Assembly (NCBI GenBank): GCA_022495005.1
Contig: JAGYXB010000560.1
Coordinates: forward strand, 186,001-250,000
Direction of reading: 5' to 3'
DNA length: 64,000 nucleotides
From: Rhyacophila brunnea
Taxonomy: Eukaryota; Arthropoda; Insecta; Trichoptera; Rhyacophilidae
The notes beneath the pieces were generated by a model. The model did no database searches and was not told the DNA's origin. It was given only the letters and a program-made list of their open reading frames with translations. The translations under genes were made by a program, and so were the position numbers. The stretch's first letter is position 1, and each line of letters begins with the position of its first letter. Of the stretch, positions 21,982 to 34,208 are shown piece after piece.

Positions 21982-22567
21982 ATGATCCTAATAGGATCAG
22001 ACATGGTCAGAAAAAAAATACAATGCATACAATATTATTTATGGAAACCTCCAAAGTATGGTGTAATATTCATTTTTTACACCCCCCCCCCCAAAGATAG
22101 TGTGGTTGCATTTACATTTTACTTTTTATTATAATCTCTCACAAAAAACATTGTTACATCTATTTGGCAAATATTAGGTAACCCTGGAATTGTAATATCT
22201 TGCCTATTCTACCAATATGCTACGTCATTTTTTTCAAAACATCCACAAACACAAGAATTAAAATAGAATGATTGATTTAAAACCAGATTTTGAGTGTGAA
22301 GTGTGACGCTGGTCAAGGGGCGGGTATTCTAATCTAATCCATGTTCTGCAGTGGGCCAGTATCAGTAGGAGATGGCATTTTATGGAAATATTAGGGCGGC
22401 AGGATTCAGGGGGCGCTTTACATTTTAATTCAGAATGTTATATTATGTAAAAGGTAAAATAAGTCAATATTTTGATAACAATAAAATATTTGTTTCAATT
22501 TTTCTTTAATTTCGGTCAAATTTCCAATAAAATTTGAATTTGTATTGTGGCAATTTTGAGCTGACAC
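21982..22567. other. No gene recognised
   Basis: Contains an 11-12 base C run at about 22080 and otherwise AT-rich DNA. Confidence 0.4.
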
Positions 22568-23500
22568 CCAAGTGCATGGCCCCCACAAGGGGGGGGTCTG
22601 ACAGGGTTCTAGCCTGGGGGCCCGAGCTCAGGAGAGGCTCGGCGTTACCGGTTAATATCTAGTAGAAGAACATAAACTGGCCATATTCGAAAGAAAGATC
22701 CTCAGGAGAATTTTTGGGCCAACATTGGAAAATGGAAGTTACAGGATAAAAATGAACCACGAGTTAGAAGAGTTAATAAAACATAAAACGGTGGTGAAAT
22801 TCTGTCGATCCCAAAGACTAAGGTGGGCTGGACACGTTGAGAGAATGCCTGAGCACAGGACGCCAAAAATCATGACCAAGTGGATCCCACAGTGGAAACG
22901 GTCTAGGGGCAGACCAAAGAAGAGGTGTGCTGACTGTATCGAAGAGGACTGGAAAAAGATGGGGAGGGCTGGAGACTGGAGAGGAGCAGCCAGGGAAAGG
23001 AGCGTGTGGAGGACAATTGTAGAGGAGGCCAAATCTCGCCCCGGGATTTAGTGCCGAGAAAGAAGAAGAAGAAGATCTAGTAAAAAAAAGCCAATATATA
23101 TGAAGAACAACAGATGCAATTTAATGTGATATGAAGAATAGATATAGTTAAATGATAATATGTGTAGCATTTCATTTTATAATTATTTTTAGTGTGTTTC
23201 CCGACTATAAAAATGGCTATTTATCCATTATGTCAAAGAATCGTATGTTACTTGATGCTCAGTGCCGACAACTTAATAAATCAACTGGATTTATTTAAAA
23301 ATACAAAAATCGCTAAGGATACATACACGAAACACCCTTATGTTGACCTCAAAGAACCCTGGGGTTTCGCGGAATACCATTTGGGGAACACTTATGTAAA
23401 AAAATCACACTGCCCTCCGTCTTAGCAATAGGTAGGGGGGGCACCAAACATCCTGGTCTGGGGGTCCGCTTCCGGATATGGGGGCCATGCCCAAGTGGCA
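22568..23500 (+). repeat. Dispersed repeat family D, copy 2, interrupted
   Basis: The left end (GTCTGACAGGGTTCTAGCCTGG, 22594 on) and the right end (GTAGGGGGGGCACC...GGTCCGCTTCCGGATATGG, to about 23480) match the ends of the copies at 4318 and 55240. A truncated LINE with an 8-bp duplication is inserted at 22665-23074. A short hAT-like piece (CCCTGGGGTTTCGCGGAATAC) lies at about 23358-23378. Confidence 0.6.
22665..23074 (+). mobile_element. 5'-truncated LINE insertion with target duplication
   Basis: The frame to TAG 23049-23051 is a C-terminal reverse-transcriptase tail: FERKILRRIFGPT, LRWAGHVERMPEHRTPK, RSRGRPKKRCADCIEEDW, WRTIVEEAKSRPG. It is followed by a GAA-repeat tail (to 23074). ATCTAGTA flanks it on both sides (22657-22664 and 23075-23082), as expected for target-primed reverse transcription. 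The 5' part of the element is absent. A second copy of the same tail is at 30320-30612. Confidence 0.85.
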
Positions 23501-23888
23501 TCCATCCTTGGTGCATCCCAAGCATATTGAAAAGTTATGTGATGTCTCATCAACTTTTATGAGTGCATCTTTAAGTAGGGAATTTCTTGATCATCATAAT
23601 CTCAGCCAATCTTGACCCACTGTAAGTTAGATGTTGACCTTATTTTATTGCACTGTGTTGTCAGTCCGTAGTCTTTCGTTGCCGTGGTCTTACGCTAAAC
23701 TTGATTACCTCATCGATCCAGCGAGCTTTTGGTCGCTTTTCAGTAACTCATAGGTACCAATGGATGATTTTTTCTTCGAGCGATGTCGCCTGCCCATCTC
23801 CACTTTAAGGTGTTATTAGTAACTTAATATGCAGTTAATAAACATAAATATTAATATGTACTATAGAATATAGTATAGAATAACTTTC
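23501..23888. other. No gene recognised
   Basis: No supported feature. Confidence 0.4.
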
Positions 23889-24785
23889 CAATATTGCGCT
23901 AGAAAAGGCAACACGGGATGCAAAGATTGATGCCCGTGGCAGCGGCACGATATTTACTAAGCCTGTGCAGCTGCTGACGTATGCCGATGATATCGACATC
24001 ATTGCTTACTGAATTGGCACTGAAAAAGGCATTCACAGCACTAGAAGCCTCTGCCAAAAGAATGGGTTTACAAATAAATGAGGCAAAAACTAAATACATG
24101 CCTGTATATATCACACCACGAGAAGTCGCACCAAATTTAAATATTGGTGGATACAAGTTTGATACGGTCGACAGTTTCATATACCTTGGATCTCTTGTAA
24201 CTCGACATAATGATATTACAGAAGAAATCAACAAGAGAATCATGCCTGCAAATAAATGCTACTTTGGCCTGTTAAGACATTTAAGTCCCGCATACTATCT
24301 CGCCGAACTAAAAGCACTCTTTACAAGACACTTGTAAAGCCAGTGCTCATATACGCATCGGAAACCTAGACATTAACTCTCCGAAATGAACGAGCACTTA
24401 ACATCTTTGAAAGAAAAATTCTCCGCCGTATATATGGACCGATCAGGGATGGCACCAATTGGAGGAGAAGATATAATGCTGAGCTCTACGGGCTGTACGA
24501 AGATTGCAGCGCAGTTCAATCAATTAAGATTGGGCGACTGCGATGGCTAGGTCATATGCACCGTATGAATGACAATGAACCGGCAAAGAGAGTGATGTCC
24601 AGCAATCCAATAGGACGTAGAAGAAGAGGGAGGCCAAAGATTCGCTGGTTGGATGGAGCTGCCAGTGACTGCCGTATTCTAGGGGTACCAAATTGGAAAG
24701 CGGCCACACTGGATAGGTGGAGGGAGCTATTGGAGGTGGCCAGGACCCGGGTTGTCGCGCCCCTGATGATGATAGAATATAGATT
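23889..24785 (+). pseudogene. LINE reverse transcriptase 3' half (RTE-like), frameshifted
   Basis: Pieces in adjacent frames read LLTYADDIDIIA (catalytic YxDD) at about 23968-24004, then LQINEAKTKYMPV, FIYLGSLV, LVKPVLIYASET, FERKILRRIYGP, RLRWLGHMHRM and GRRRRGRPKIRWLDG. The order is that of a LINE palm, thumb and C-terminal tail. It ends in a GATGATGAT stretch at about 24764. At least two frame changes and a stop show it is dead. Confidence 0.85.
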
Positions 24786-25009
24786 GAGGATACTTGTTAA
24801 ATTTATTTAAATTCTAATTGATTAAAGTTTTGTACTTTTATATTCGAATCGTTTTTGCCTCTCAGCATTTTCAGCCACTATGCCAACGTACAAATGACAC
24901 AGATTATAAAAAAAAGGTTTACCCGTAAAACTACCTTCTTATTTCTCAACATATTAGGCATCACACAAAAAATATTTTTTTATATTATGTATAATAGGTA
25001 TTACAAGAC

Positions 25010-25245
25010 CAGGACTCGAAATGGACCGGAACGCACCGGAGCGTCGTTCCGGCTGGTGAAATCGATAAAGTTATCGCTCCGTCTCGTGGAAAAAATATTT
25101 TGACCGTCTGAGGTAGATAGGTTATATAATAGAAAATCTAACACACTTATTTTTATAAAATACACATACAATTTGATAACTACATAAATATATTCAGAAA
25201 ATTATCGAGCGCTCCGGTTAGTAAACTTTTCCATTTCGAGCGCTG
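25010..25245. mobile_element. hAT MITE with perfect 8-bp target duplication
   Basis: Ends CAGGACTCGAAATGG and CCATTTCGAGCGCTG are inverted with two mismatches. TACAAGAC stands directly outside both (25002-25009 and 25246-25253). 236 bases, no coding frame. Confidence 0.85.
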
Positions 25246-25253
25246 TACAAGAC

Positions 25254-27663
25254 CATCTATTGGTAATCCAAGAAACTTGTATTGATACAATTAAATGATT
25301 AATTATTTATTTTGCTTCACTGATACCTACTGATTATAACGCATCTACCTAGTTATTATTTACAAAATTCATTCTTCTTTTTATAGATGTCACTGTCATA
25401 TAACAACCACTGTTTTATTAATTAATAATCTTTTTTTTTAATATTAACTTCGAATAATTATTAATCGTTTATTTGTATCATAATATATTATAAGATAACA
25501 TGTGAAAAATCTGTGGTAGGTATATAACAAATTTCAATCTTTTTCATTTCAATTTCTTCAAAATTTGACATAAGAATAAATTTTAAGCGGGAATCAAAAA
25601 AACTGCAGTCAAAAAATAACTACCTACTGAGATAAGTTGCAGACTTTCCCAATCGGTGTGCCGCTGGCAACTCGGAAATGTGTCACAGTATATGGTTACA
25701 TATTCGTATACCTATATTACCATTACCTAAAGTCAGAGTCGCGGTTGGCGTTTTCGCAAGAGTTTGTGAGATGAAAGATGAAATAACACTTTTTACTGTT
25801 GGATCTAAACGTATTATTACATTATAACGAAATGAGCAAAATAATGACTCTCTTCGAATGCTTATTCGGTATTAATTTCAGAAGCCACACATTGTAGTTT
25901 CAATATAATAATAATTTAATAATTAATAATAAAAAAAAATTATTAATAATTAATATTTTAAACTTCAAAACAGTTTGATGTTTTTAATTTTTTTTTATTA
26001 TTATGATTATGTTAATAACTTTTTATCACTATAAATTCAACAAAATTAAAAAAAGTAAACAAAATTAATTGCTGTCTCGCTCCCTCCATCCAGTGCTCTA
26101 TCAGAGTAGCCAGACAACGCAAACATGTCAACGTATGCAGACAAATGAGTTCGAATTACATATATTTATTAAATAAGTATTAAATTTATGAAACTCGTCA
26201 AAATAAAATGTGAATATATGCTGAAATTTAAAAAAAAATCTGTCGTGGTCGAATAGTGGCGGGCGCACACAAATCGTTCAGCGGGCACATGGTTGGGAAT
26301 CCCCTGTTTCATCTATAGAAAGGAACTAATGAGTTTGATGAATGGCTAATAATAAAAAAAAATATTTGAATGTCTATACCTACTATAATATACTCCTTTT
26401 AGGAAATAAAATGGTACTTAACTTAAATTTTAAATAAATATTGATAATTTTACAATGTATACTTTTAAGTTGCTTGATATTTATAACGTAACTGTACAAT
26501 ATGTTACTGTAAATGATTCAAGTAGAGGAAAAGTGGTATGATAGGGACACGCATTGAAAGGGCCACTCGCCATAACTATTAAAAATCTCAGCCTGAATTA
26601 TTTATTTTTATTGTATACTATACGTTTTACGTTTTCGGAGGTTAAAACTATTATTTATTGAAGACTAATATAATTTGTGGTATATGCGTGATTGCATAAT
26701 ATGTTATGCGAATCAATTAAATTTATAGTGTGAGTAAATATATTTTGACAATCTCTATATTTTCATTGAAAACATTTTGGGCAGTGGTTTTAGATATGAG
26801 AGGACCACTCCATTATACTACCATTATTAATGACGTGATTCTTTGACTTAATCAAATAAAAATATGTAGAGCTGTAGTTTCTGATTGTTTTTCTAGTTTG
26901 GCAGCAGAGATGGCAACACCGGCGACGGGCGGAAAATAGATCAGGTAACCACAGCAACCAATCAACAACGAAAGAAGATCGATCACCACCAGGGGGGTGT
27001 ATCAGGCATACACCTAAAAGGTATTAAATGATTTGTATGCAGTCCAGACTGTAGAATTCTGTTGGATCGACTGCTTAACAAAATGGCGGTATGTCATGTG
27101 ACTGGATATTGTAGATATCTACTAGAACTACTGTTACAAAATGGCGGTGAAAAATGTGACCAGCTATCATAGATGTTATCCAGCTATATTGTACATTTAT
27201 ATTTGCCATGTGTAATAAATATTTTTTTTTATTCAACGAATAATTACAAGATTCAGAAATTTCATACTTACATAATTTTAAAACACTTCTGAAAAATATA
27301 TAACTACTAGAAAAAATCTTTTTGAAACAAATACGACACCCAGCAGGATCGTGAAGGATTAAATAATTATAATGTATGTTTATTATCTCTTCATTATTTA
27401 TTAATGTTTCTTTATAAAATAAATATATTCTTTGAACCTTGTGTTTATCAAGTGGAGAAATCTTATTTCAATTATTTGCAATTGTTTAATTATCCTCTAG
27501 ATAATTTATTAATATTTTTTCATATTACAGAGTTTTTATTGTGCAGCATGTTTATTATAGGTATTGTTATAATTTATAATAAATTGTGACATTTTATTTA
27601 ATTTGTGATATATGGATGTTAGTATTGTTGCAAAAAAATACCATACCTACTATAAGTGACATT
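25254..27663. other. Long AT-rich stretch without recognised gene
   Basis: No domain-bearing frame. A string ATGGTTGGGAATCCCCTG at about 26289-26306 resembles a hAT end without a visible partner. Two diverged copies of an AAAATGGCGGT-containing segment of about 75 bases lie at 27035-27180. Confidence 0.4.
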
Positions 27664-27753
27664 ATATTTATCTACATATTCATATCGTTATCATCATCAT
27701 CAACAACTAGGATCAATCCACTGCTAGACGAAGGGTTCCGCAATCTGATTCTA
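27664..27753. repeat. Minisatellite unit(s) left of the mariner element
   Basis: Contains the unit core CATCATCATCAACAACTAGGATCAATCCACTGC and runs straight into the mariner left end. The sequence resumes after 29043 as in an uninterrupted unit at 31615-31720. Confidence 0.8.
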
Positions 27754-29041
27754 CGAGGGTGGGTCAATAATTCCTTAGAAAAAAGCATTAAAACAGTTTT
27801 TTTTTTTTTTTTTTTTTTTCTCAACATAATCTCCTTGGAGCTCAATACACTTGGTTAGACGTTTCTCAATTTTTTTTAAACCGTCAGAAAAATAAGTTTT
27901 CGGAAGGTCCTCAAAATAAGCATTTGTCCGATCGATGACTTCTTCATTTGAAAAAAAACGTTGTCCACTTAGCCATTTTTTTAAGTTTGGGAAAAGGAAA
28001 AAGTCACTGGGGGCTAAATCTGGCGAATACGGTGGGTGGTCGACCAATTCGAACTTCAATTCTTCAATTTTAGCCATTGATCGTAAACATGTGTGAACAC
28101 GGGCATTATCCTGATGAAAGAGGATTTTTTTCCTGTTTAAATGAGGCCGTTTTTCTTCAATTTTGTTTTTTAGCTGGTCCAATAAAGATGCATAATAATC
28201 CCCTGTTATTGTTTTTCTTTTTTCCAAATAGTCAACGAAAATAATTCCACGTGCATCCCAAAATACAGTAGCCATAACCTTACCAGCTGATTTTACGGTT
28301 TTCGCCTTCTTTGGACATGGTTCGCCTTTCGCAATCCACTGCTTTGACTGTTCTTTCGTCTCGGGAGTATAGTGGTGTATCCATGTTTCATCTACAGTCA
28401 CAAAGCGACGAAAAAATTCATCCGGATTGCGTTGCATGAGCGACAACAGGGCTTTAGAGGCCACCACCCTATTGCGTTTATTGTCGACTGTGAGCAAACG
28501 CGGCACCCATCTTGCAGAAATTTTTTTCATGCCCAATTTGTCATGTAAAATAGAAATGACGCTACCTTTTGAGATCCCTGTAACCTCAATTATCTCACTC
28601 AACTTTAATCTTTGGTCACTTAACACCATATCGTGGATTTTATTGATCATTTCTGGTGTAGTCACCTCTACAGGACGTCCTGAGCGTGGTTCATCCTTTG
28701 TTGATGTACGACCACGTTTAAATTCATTTAACCAGTTATAAATAGTTGCAAGTGAAGGAGCAGATATGCCGTGAACTAAATCCAACTCATTTTTTATTTC
28801 CTTTGCTGTTAACCCTTTTATATTAAAATGTTTAATAACAGCTCTAAACTCAATTTTCTCCATTTTTTGTAAACAAGCAAATTTTTTTTTTAAATGTACG
28901 AGAAACACACAACAACCCGACCAATCTGATTGAAACTTCGCAGCATACTGAATCGGTAGTGCCGCTGCATGAAAACAAACCGCTTACAGTACTAGTCGCG
29001 CCACCTGTCGGCTTTTCTAAGGACTTATTGACCCACCCTCG
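27754..29041 (-). mobile_element. Complete mariner element (1288 bp)
   Basis: Inverted ends CGAGGGTGGGTCAATAA...CC TTAGAAAA match at both sides for about 28 bases with one mismatch. TA is duplicated at 27752-27753 and 29042-29043. Length and ends fit the mariner group. It is inserted in a minisatellite unit, whose sequence continues across the insertion. The near identity of the ends and the open transposase suggest a young insertion. Confidence 0.92.
27775..28863 (-). CDS. Mariner transposase (D,D34D), apparently intact
   Basis: From the methionine at 28863 (MEKIEFRAVIKHF) the frame holds an N-terminal pair of helix-turn-helix units: LTAKEIKNELD, then a KDEPRSGRPVE linker and GISKGSVISILHDKLG. 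The catalytic core follows: VDETWIHHY (first D), FHQDNARVH (second D), and PYSPDLAPSDFFLFP with the third D 34 residues after the second. The upstream extension to 28908 in the same frame is not typical of the family. The C-terminus runs through a lysine run encoded by a long A tract (T run at 27797-27820), so the true stop may have been lost by tract expansion. No internal stop or frameshift is seen; activity is inferred as possible, not shown. Confidence 0.93.
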   Translation of the reverse strand: MEKIEFRAVIKHFNIKGLTAKEIKNELDLVHGISAPSLATIYNWLNEFKRGRTSTKDEPRSGRPVEVTTPEMINKIHDMVLSDQRLKLSEIIEVTGISKGSVISILHDKLGMKKISARWVPRLLTVDNKRNRVVASKALLSLMQRNPDEFFRRFVTVDETWIHHYTPETKEQSKQWIAKGEPCPKKAKTVKSAGKVMATVFWDARGIIFVDYLEKRKTITGDYYASLLDQLKNKIEEKRPHLNRKKILFHQDNARVHTCLRSMAKIEELKFELVDHPPYSPDLAPSDFFLFPNLKKWLSGQRFFSNEEVIDRTNAYFEDLPKTYFSDGLKKIEKRLTKCIELQGDYVEKKKKKKKNCFNAFF

Positions 29042-29600
29042 TACTACTGGCGGTTCAACGAATTTGTGATAGTATACCTATGTCTATCATCCTTATCGAC
29101 ATTGACCTGAACCAATCCACTGTTGGATAAATGCCTCCCTACCCTGATTCTACTCCTTTCTGTCATTTGAATTGCTGTATTTATCAAATTCGTTAATATT
29201 ATATTTATTTACATATTAATATCGTCATCATCACCATCGACCTGATCCAATCCACTGCTGGATAAAGGCCTCCCTACCCATATTCTACTCCTTTCTGTCA
29301 TTTGAATTGCTGTATTTATCAAAATTGGTGATATTATATTTATCTACATACTCACATCGTTATCATCATCATCATCAACTAGGATCAATCCACTGCTGGA
29401 TGAAGGGTTCCCTAGCCTGATTATATTACTAGCGGTTAAACGAATTTGTGATATTATACCTATTTCTATCATCCTTATCAACGTCGACCTGAACCAATCC
29501 ACTGCTGGATAAAGGCCTCCCTAGCCTGATTCTATTTCTTTCTGTCATTTTAATTGCTATATTCGGTTGTATAATTGGTATATCGGTTGAGTGGATTTTG
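29042..29600. repeat. Minisatellite array, left block
   Basis: About four units of roughly 110-140 bases, each with CATCATCATC, a GACCTGAACCAATCCACTGC-like core, TTCTACTCCTTTCTGTCA and TATTTATCAAA. Same family as 31330-33560. Confidence 0.85.
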
Positions 29601-30319
29601 CGTTAAAATCAGACAAACGGATAGACAGCTGATAGAGATTACAAGTATATATTATGGGCCAAACATAAATATACGTCAGTAAATTTGTATCTTAATCTCG
29701 ATTCAATAAACTCTGTGACCATATCGTGCTTATTGATTTAATAAGTACTGTATATTTTTATCTTTTAACATTTTTGATGCGCCATTTTTTTTTGATCTAG
29801 CCTTTCTATTTTAAATAATAATGTGTAAATTATCATTTTCGTTGTGTCATCTTAACTGACTTACAAATAAATAATTATTCATCATTCGCTTAACTCCAGA
29901 TCATATCCAAAATGAAAACACTCATGAATCCATGAGGTATTACAAAAAAAACAATGTGACTTTCAACAGATGGCACACCGATCAGGAATCAAACGTACTA
30001 ACCATACTCTGAGACATTCGCAGCAGAGAGGTTAAAATGGAATATAATAATATGTCATAATATTTTTCCTATGAAAATAAGTTTATTTGGTCGAGAGTTC
30101 TTATTTTGAATATTTATATTTTGTTTACTGGATTTTTCAAATGTCAAATTAATATGAAACAAAACACAACCGGATTGGTGAAAAACACATTGAAATCTAC
30201 TAAAACGTGTGTGAAATTAATTACTTTTCGTAATAATTGACTAGTAATAATTAATATTAGATACAATTTATTAGATAATGTCAAAGGATAGGTGTGCAGT
30301 AAAAGGGTGTGATAATTTA
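29601..30319. other. No gene recognised
   Basis: AT-rich spacer between two repeat blocks, without supported features. Confidence 0.45.
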
Positions 30320-30612
30320 CCAACCACGAGTAAGAAGAGTTAATAAAACATGAAACGGTGGTGAAATTCTGTCGATCCCAAAGACTAAGGTGGGCTGGAC
30401 ACGTTGAGAGAATTCCTGAGCACAGGACGCCAAAAATCATGACCAAGTGGATCCCATAGTGGAAACGGTCTAGGGGCAGACCAAAGAAGAGGTGGGCTGA
30501 CTGTATCGAAAAGGACTGGAGAAAGATGGGGAGGGCTGGAGACTGGCGAGGAGCAGCCAGGGCAAGGAGCGTGTGGAGGACAATTGTAGAGGAGGCCAAA
30601 TCCCGCCCCGCC
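30320..30612 (+). pseudogene. LINE C-terminal fragment, second copy
   Basis: Nearly identical to 22755-23045: ELEELIKHETVVKFC, LRWAGHVER, RSRGRPKKRWADCIEKDW. A TAG replaces the tryptophan codon before WKRSRG. It ends at AAATCCCGCCCCG without the GAA tail, so it is truncated at both ends. Confidence 0.85.
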
Positions 30613-31329
30613 TACCTACTTATACATAAGGATAAAAAATCTCATGATTTTTGATAAATTTGATATTTTAAGGGGTACTTTAAATAAACTAATGTGTTCC
30701 TCAAAAAATCGATTCTCTAGCGAGAATCTCCTATATATTATTATCCTAAGAGATTTTGGAAAATTCACCAACAGCTCATTTAAGCGACATTTATTGTTAT
30801 TTTTACATCTTCACTTCAAAATGTGCGCTACCGATTCATCTACCGTTTGAATTGACCACATTTCAGAAATTTTCAATGATTTTACAGGTACGTGACGTTT
30901 ATAACTGATATTTTCTCATACAGCGTATACAATTCGCCATACTTCTTTTAACATACAGCAGAATGACGTCTTTGTCGCTTAAGACCTTCTAATCCTTTAT
31001 TTGTCAAACGAATTCGATTATTTTTATTCAAATATCGTAATGTAGGCATTGGCGCACTTTTTCCGGTGAAAAAACCATAATTTTGGTACAATTTAATACG
31101 TATAATATCTTTTGACAGCGGGGTACGCCACTGACGGCCATTTCATAGATAATGTGATATTCCAAATTTGATTTTTTTAAAATACTTTGTGGCTGTTCAC
31201 CCACTATTTTCGTTATTGAATAATTACCTAGGCTACTAATTTCCATACTAAAAAAATTGCCATTGCAAACAATGAAAGAAATTAATACGAATTGTTATAG
31301 TTATCAAAATGTGTGATATTGTATAATAT
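30613..31329. other. No gene recognised
   Basis: AT-rich, without supported features. Confidence 0.45.
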
Positions 31330-33446
31330 CTACCTATTTTTTTCGTCCCTATCATCAATCATCAATCTTGACCTATACACTGCTGGATGAAGGCCTCCTC
31401 AGCCTTATTCTACTCCTTACTTACACATGAATTGTTATATTTATCAAAATCAGTGATATAATATTATTATCTACCTATCTATATAATATAATGCCATTAT
31501 TATCACGAGCCTCAATAAATCCACTGCTGGATGAAGGCCTCTCTACGTTGATTGTATTCTTGACAGTATTTAATTTCTAATGTTATTTATCTACATATTC
31601 ATATCGTCATCATAATCATCATCATCATCACACTAGGATCAATCCACTACTGGATGAAGGGTTCCGCAACCTGATTCTACTACTATCGGTTTAACGAATT
31701 TGTGATATTATACCTATTTCTATCATTCTTATATCATCGACCTGAACCAATCCACTGCTGGATAATGGCCTCCCTAGCCCGGTTCTACTCCTTTCTGTCA
31801 TATGAATTGCTGTATTTATCAAAATCGGTGATATTATATTTAAAACATATTCATATCGTCATCATCATCATCAACCAGGATCCATCCACTGCTTAATAAA
31901 GACCTCCCTAGCCTGATTCTACTCCTTTTGTCATATGAATGTATGTATTTATCAAAATCTGTGATATTATATGTATCTACACATTCATATCGTCATCATC
32001 ATCATCATCATTATCATATACCTGAACCAATCCACTGCTTAATAAAGACCCCCTTAGCCTAATTCTCCTCCTTTCTGTCATATGAATTTCTGTATTTATC
32101 AAAATCGGTGATATTATATTTATCTACATATTCATATCGTGATCATCATCATCATCATCGACCTGAACCAATCCACTGCTTAATAAAGACCTCCCTAGTC
32201 AGATTCTACTCCTTTCTGTCATAGGAATTTCTGTATTTATCAAAATCGGTGATATTATATTTATTTACATATTCATATCGTCATCATCATCATCATTGAC
32301 CTGAACCAATCCACTACTTAAAGAACTCCTTAGCCTGATTCTACTCCTTTCTGTCATATTCATTGCTGTATTTATCAAAACCGGTGATATTATATTTATC
32401 TACATATTCATATGGTCATTATCATTAGCATCATCATTGACCTGAACCAATCCACTGCTTAATAAAGACCTCCCTAGCCAGATTCTACTCCTTTCTGTCA
32501 TATGAATTGCTGTATTTATCAAAATCGGTGATATCATATTTATCTACATATTCATATCGTCATCATCATCATCATCGACCTGAACCAATCCACTGCTTAA
32601 TAAAGACCTCCCTAGCTTTATTCTACTCCTTTCTGTCATATGAATTGCTGTATTTATCAAAATCGGTGATATTATATTTATTTACATATTCATATCGTCA
32701 TTATCATCATTATCATCATCATCATCATCGACCTGAAACAATCCACTGCTTAATAAAGACCTCGCTAGCCTGATTCTACTCTTTTCTGTCATATGAATTT
32801 CTGTATTTATCAAAATCGGTGATATTATATTTATTTACATATTCATATCGTCATCATCATCATCGACCTAAACCAATCCACTACTTAAAGACCTCCTTAG
32901 CCTGATTCTACTCCTTTCTGTGATATGAATTTCTGTATTTATCAAAATCGGTGATATTACATTTATCTACATATTCATATCGTCATCATCATCAACCAGG
33001 ATCAATTCACTGCTGGATGAAGAGTTCCGCAACCTGATTCTACTACTATATTATACCTATTTCTATCGTCCTTATCATCATTGACCTGATTCTACTCCTT
33101 TCTGTCATTTGAATTGCTGTATTTATCAAAATCGGTGATAATATATTATATCTATTTATATTTCCATTATCATTATGAACCTGAATCAATCCACCGGTGG
33201 ATGAAGGCCTCTCTAAGTTGTTTGAATTTCTGTCGGTCATATGAATTACTATATTTATCAAAATTGCTGATGTTATATTTTCCCATTCATAATATCGTCA
33301 TTATCATCATCAACCAAGATTAATCCACTGCTGGATGAAGGTTATCCCAACCTAATTCTACTCTTCTTAGTCATATAAACTGCAATATTTTTTTAAATTT
33401 GTGATTTTATATACCTACCCATTTATATCGTCATTATCGTCATCAA

Positions 33447-33477
<31 letters not shown>

Positions 33478-33560
33478 TTTTAAGCTGATTCCACATATTT
33501 AGGTCTTATAAATTCCTATTCTTATCAGATATAATATGTATTACTTCATTATTTATCAAC
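31330..33560. repeat. Minisatellite array of about 140-bp units, main block
   Basis: Roughly sixteen diverged units, each containing (ATC)n, CCTGAACCAATCCACTGCTT or GG-TGGATGAAGG, CCTCCCTAGCCTGATTCTACT, CTTTCTGTCATATGAATT and ATTTATCAAAATCGGTGATA. Read on the minus strand, each unit has the form CTTTATCCAGCAGTGGA followed by (GAT)n, which is how several LINE 3' tails end, including the remnant at 44525-44592. The frames at 31702 and 32507 are translations of this repeat, not genes. Confidence 0.9.
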
Positions 33561-33756
33561 ATTTGTCTCGATATGAATGTCCCGCACCGGGAAACTATAT
33601 TGTTTAAGGTTAATTTTTAAAACAAAATATGATTTTTAAAATATTATTCTGTGGCTCCAAGCATTTATTTTTTATAGACAATGAAACAAAATAATGTTTA
33701 AATTTATTTTTTATGCTGCTAACCTTTTTCTATTATGTAAATGGGACCCGAAAGAG

Positions 33757-34208
33757 ATTAATATTCGCGTTATATTGGATCGCTATTTATGATAATCACG
33801 ATTGAGATGTATAACTATTTATCATATTTAAATGCACATACCTACACATATATTGTATTAAAATTAAAATGTTAGTGGTAGCAATCGGCGATTGCCAGCT
33901 GTTTTGCTAGGCTTAGCAGCCTGAAATGGTGTCAGATGATATTGAGAAGGCCAGACTCCAGAATAGACTACGCACATGACTCCAAATTTGTATTTGCAGT
34001 GACGACATGCATATCGTAAAACTGACAAATCAGATAAATTTTCAATTGTCTGACGTGAATGAAAATCCATCCCGAAGGGAAAACTATGGCGCCGTCTATA
34101 CACACTTTACAATTATTATATTAAAATCCAACACCAAGTCACTATGATGAAAAGCTGTCTGCAAGACCTAGCGAGACAGACTGGCGAGAGCCAGCTGGCT
34201 CAGCTAGT
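33757..34208 (+). mobile_element. Non-autonomous Helitron 3' part, copy 1
   Basis: Ends with the palindrome GAGCCAGCTGGCTC followed by AG and CTAGT (34204-34208), the hairpin-plus-CTRRT terminus of Helitrons. Nearly all of it recurs at 47366-47820. The 5' end was not located. Confidence 0.7.

Noticed and set aside
22739..23032. Minus-strand frame opposite the LINE tail
   Set aside because: A shadow of the plus-strand reverse-transcriptase tail; the same shadow appears at 30144-30599.
27404..27589. Hydrophobic 61-codon frame
   Set aside because: AT-rich DNA easily encodes Phe/Ile/Tyr-rich frames; no homology wording or splice context.
31702..33323. Open frames with His/Tyr-rich repeats
   Set aside because: They are translations of the (ATC)n minisatellite units and change frame between units.
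29042..33560. Possible CRISPR-like array
   Set aside because: Units are about 140 bases, diverged throughout and contain simple repeats; there are no short constant repeats with unique spacers, and the genome is eukaryotic.
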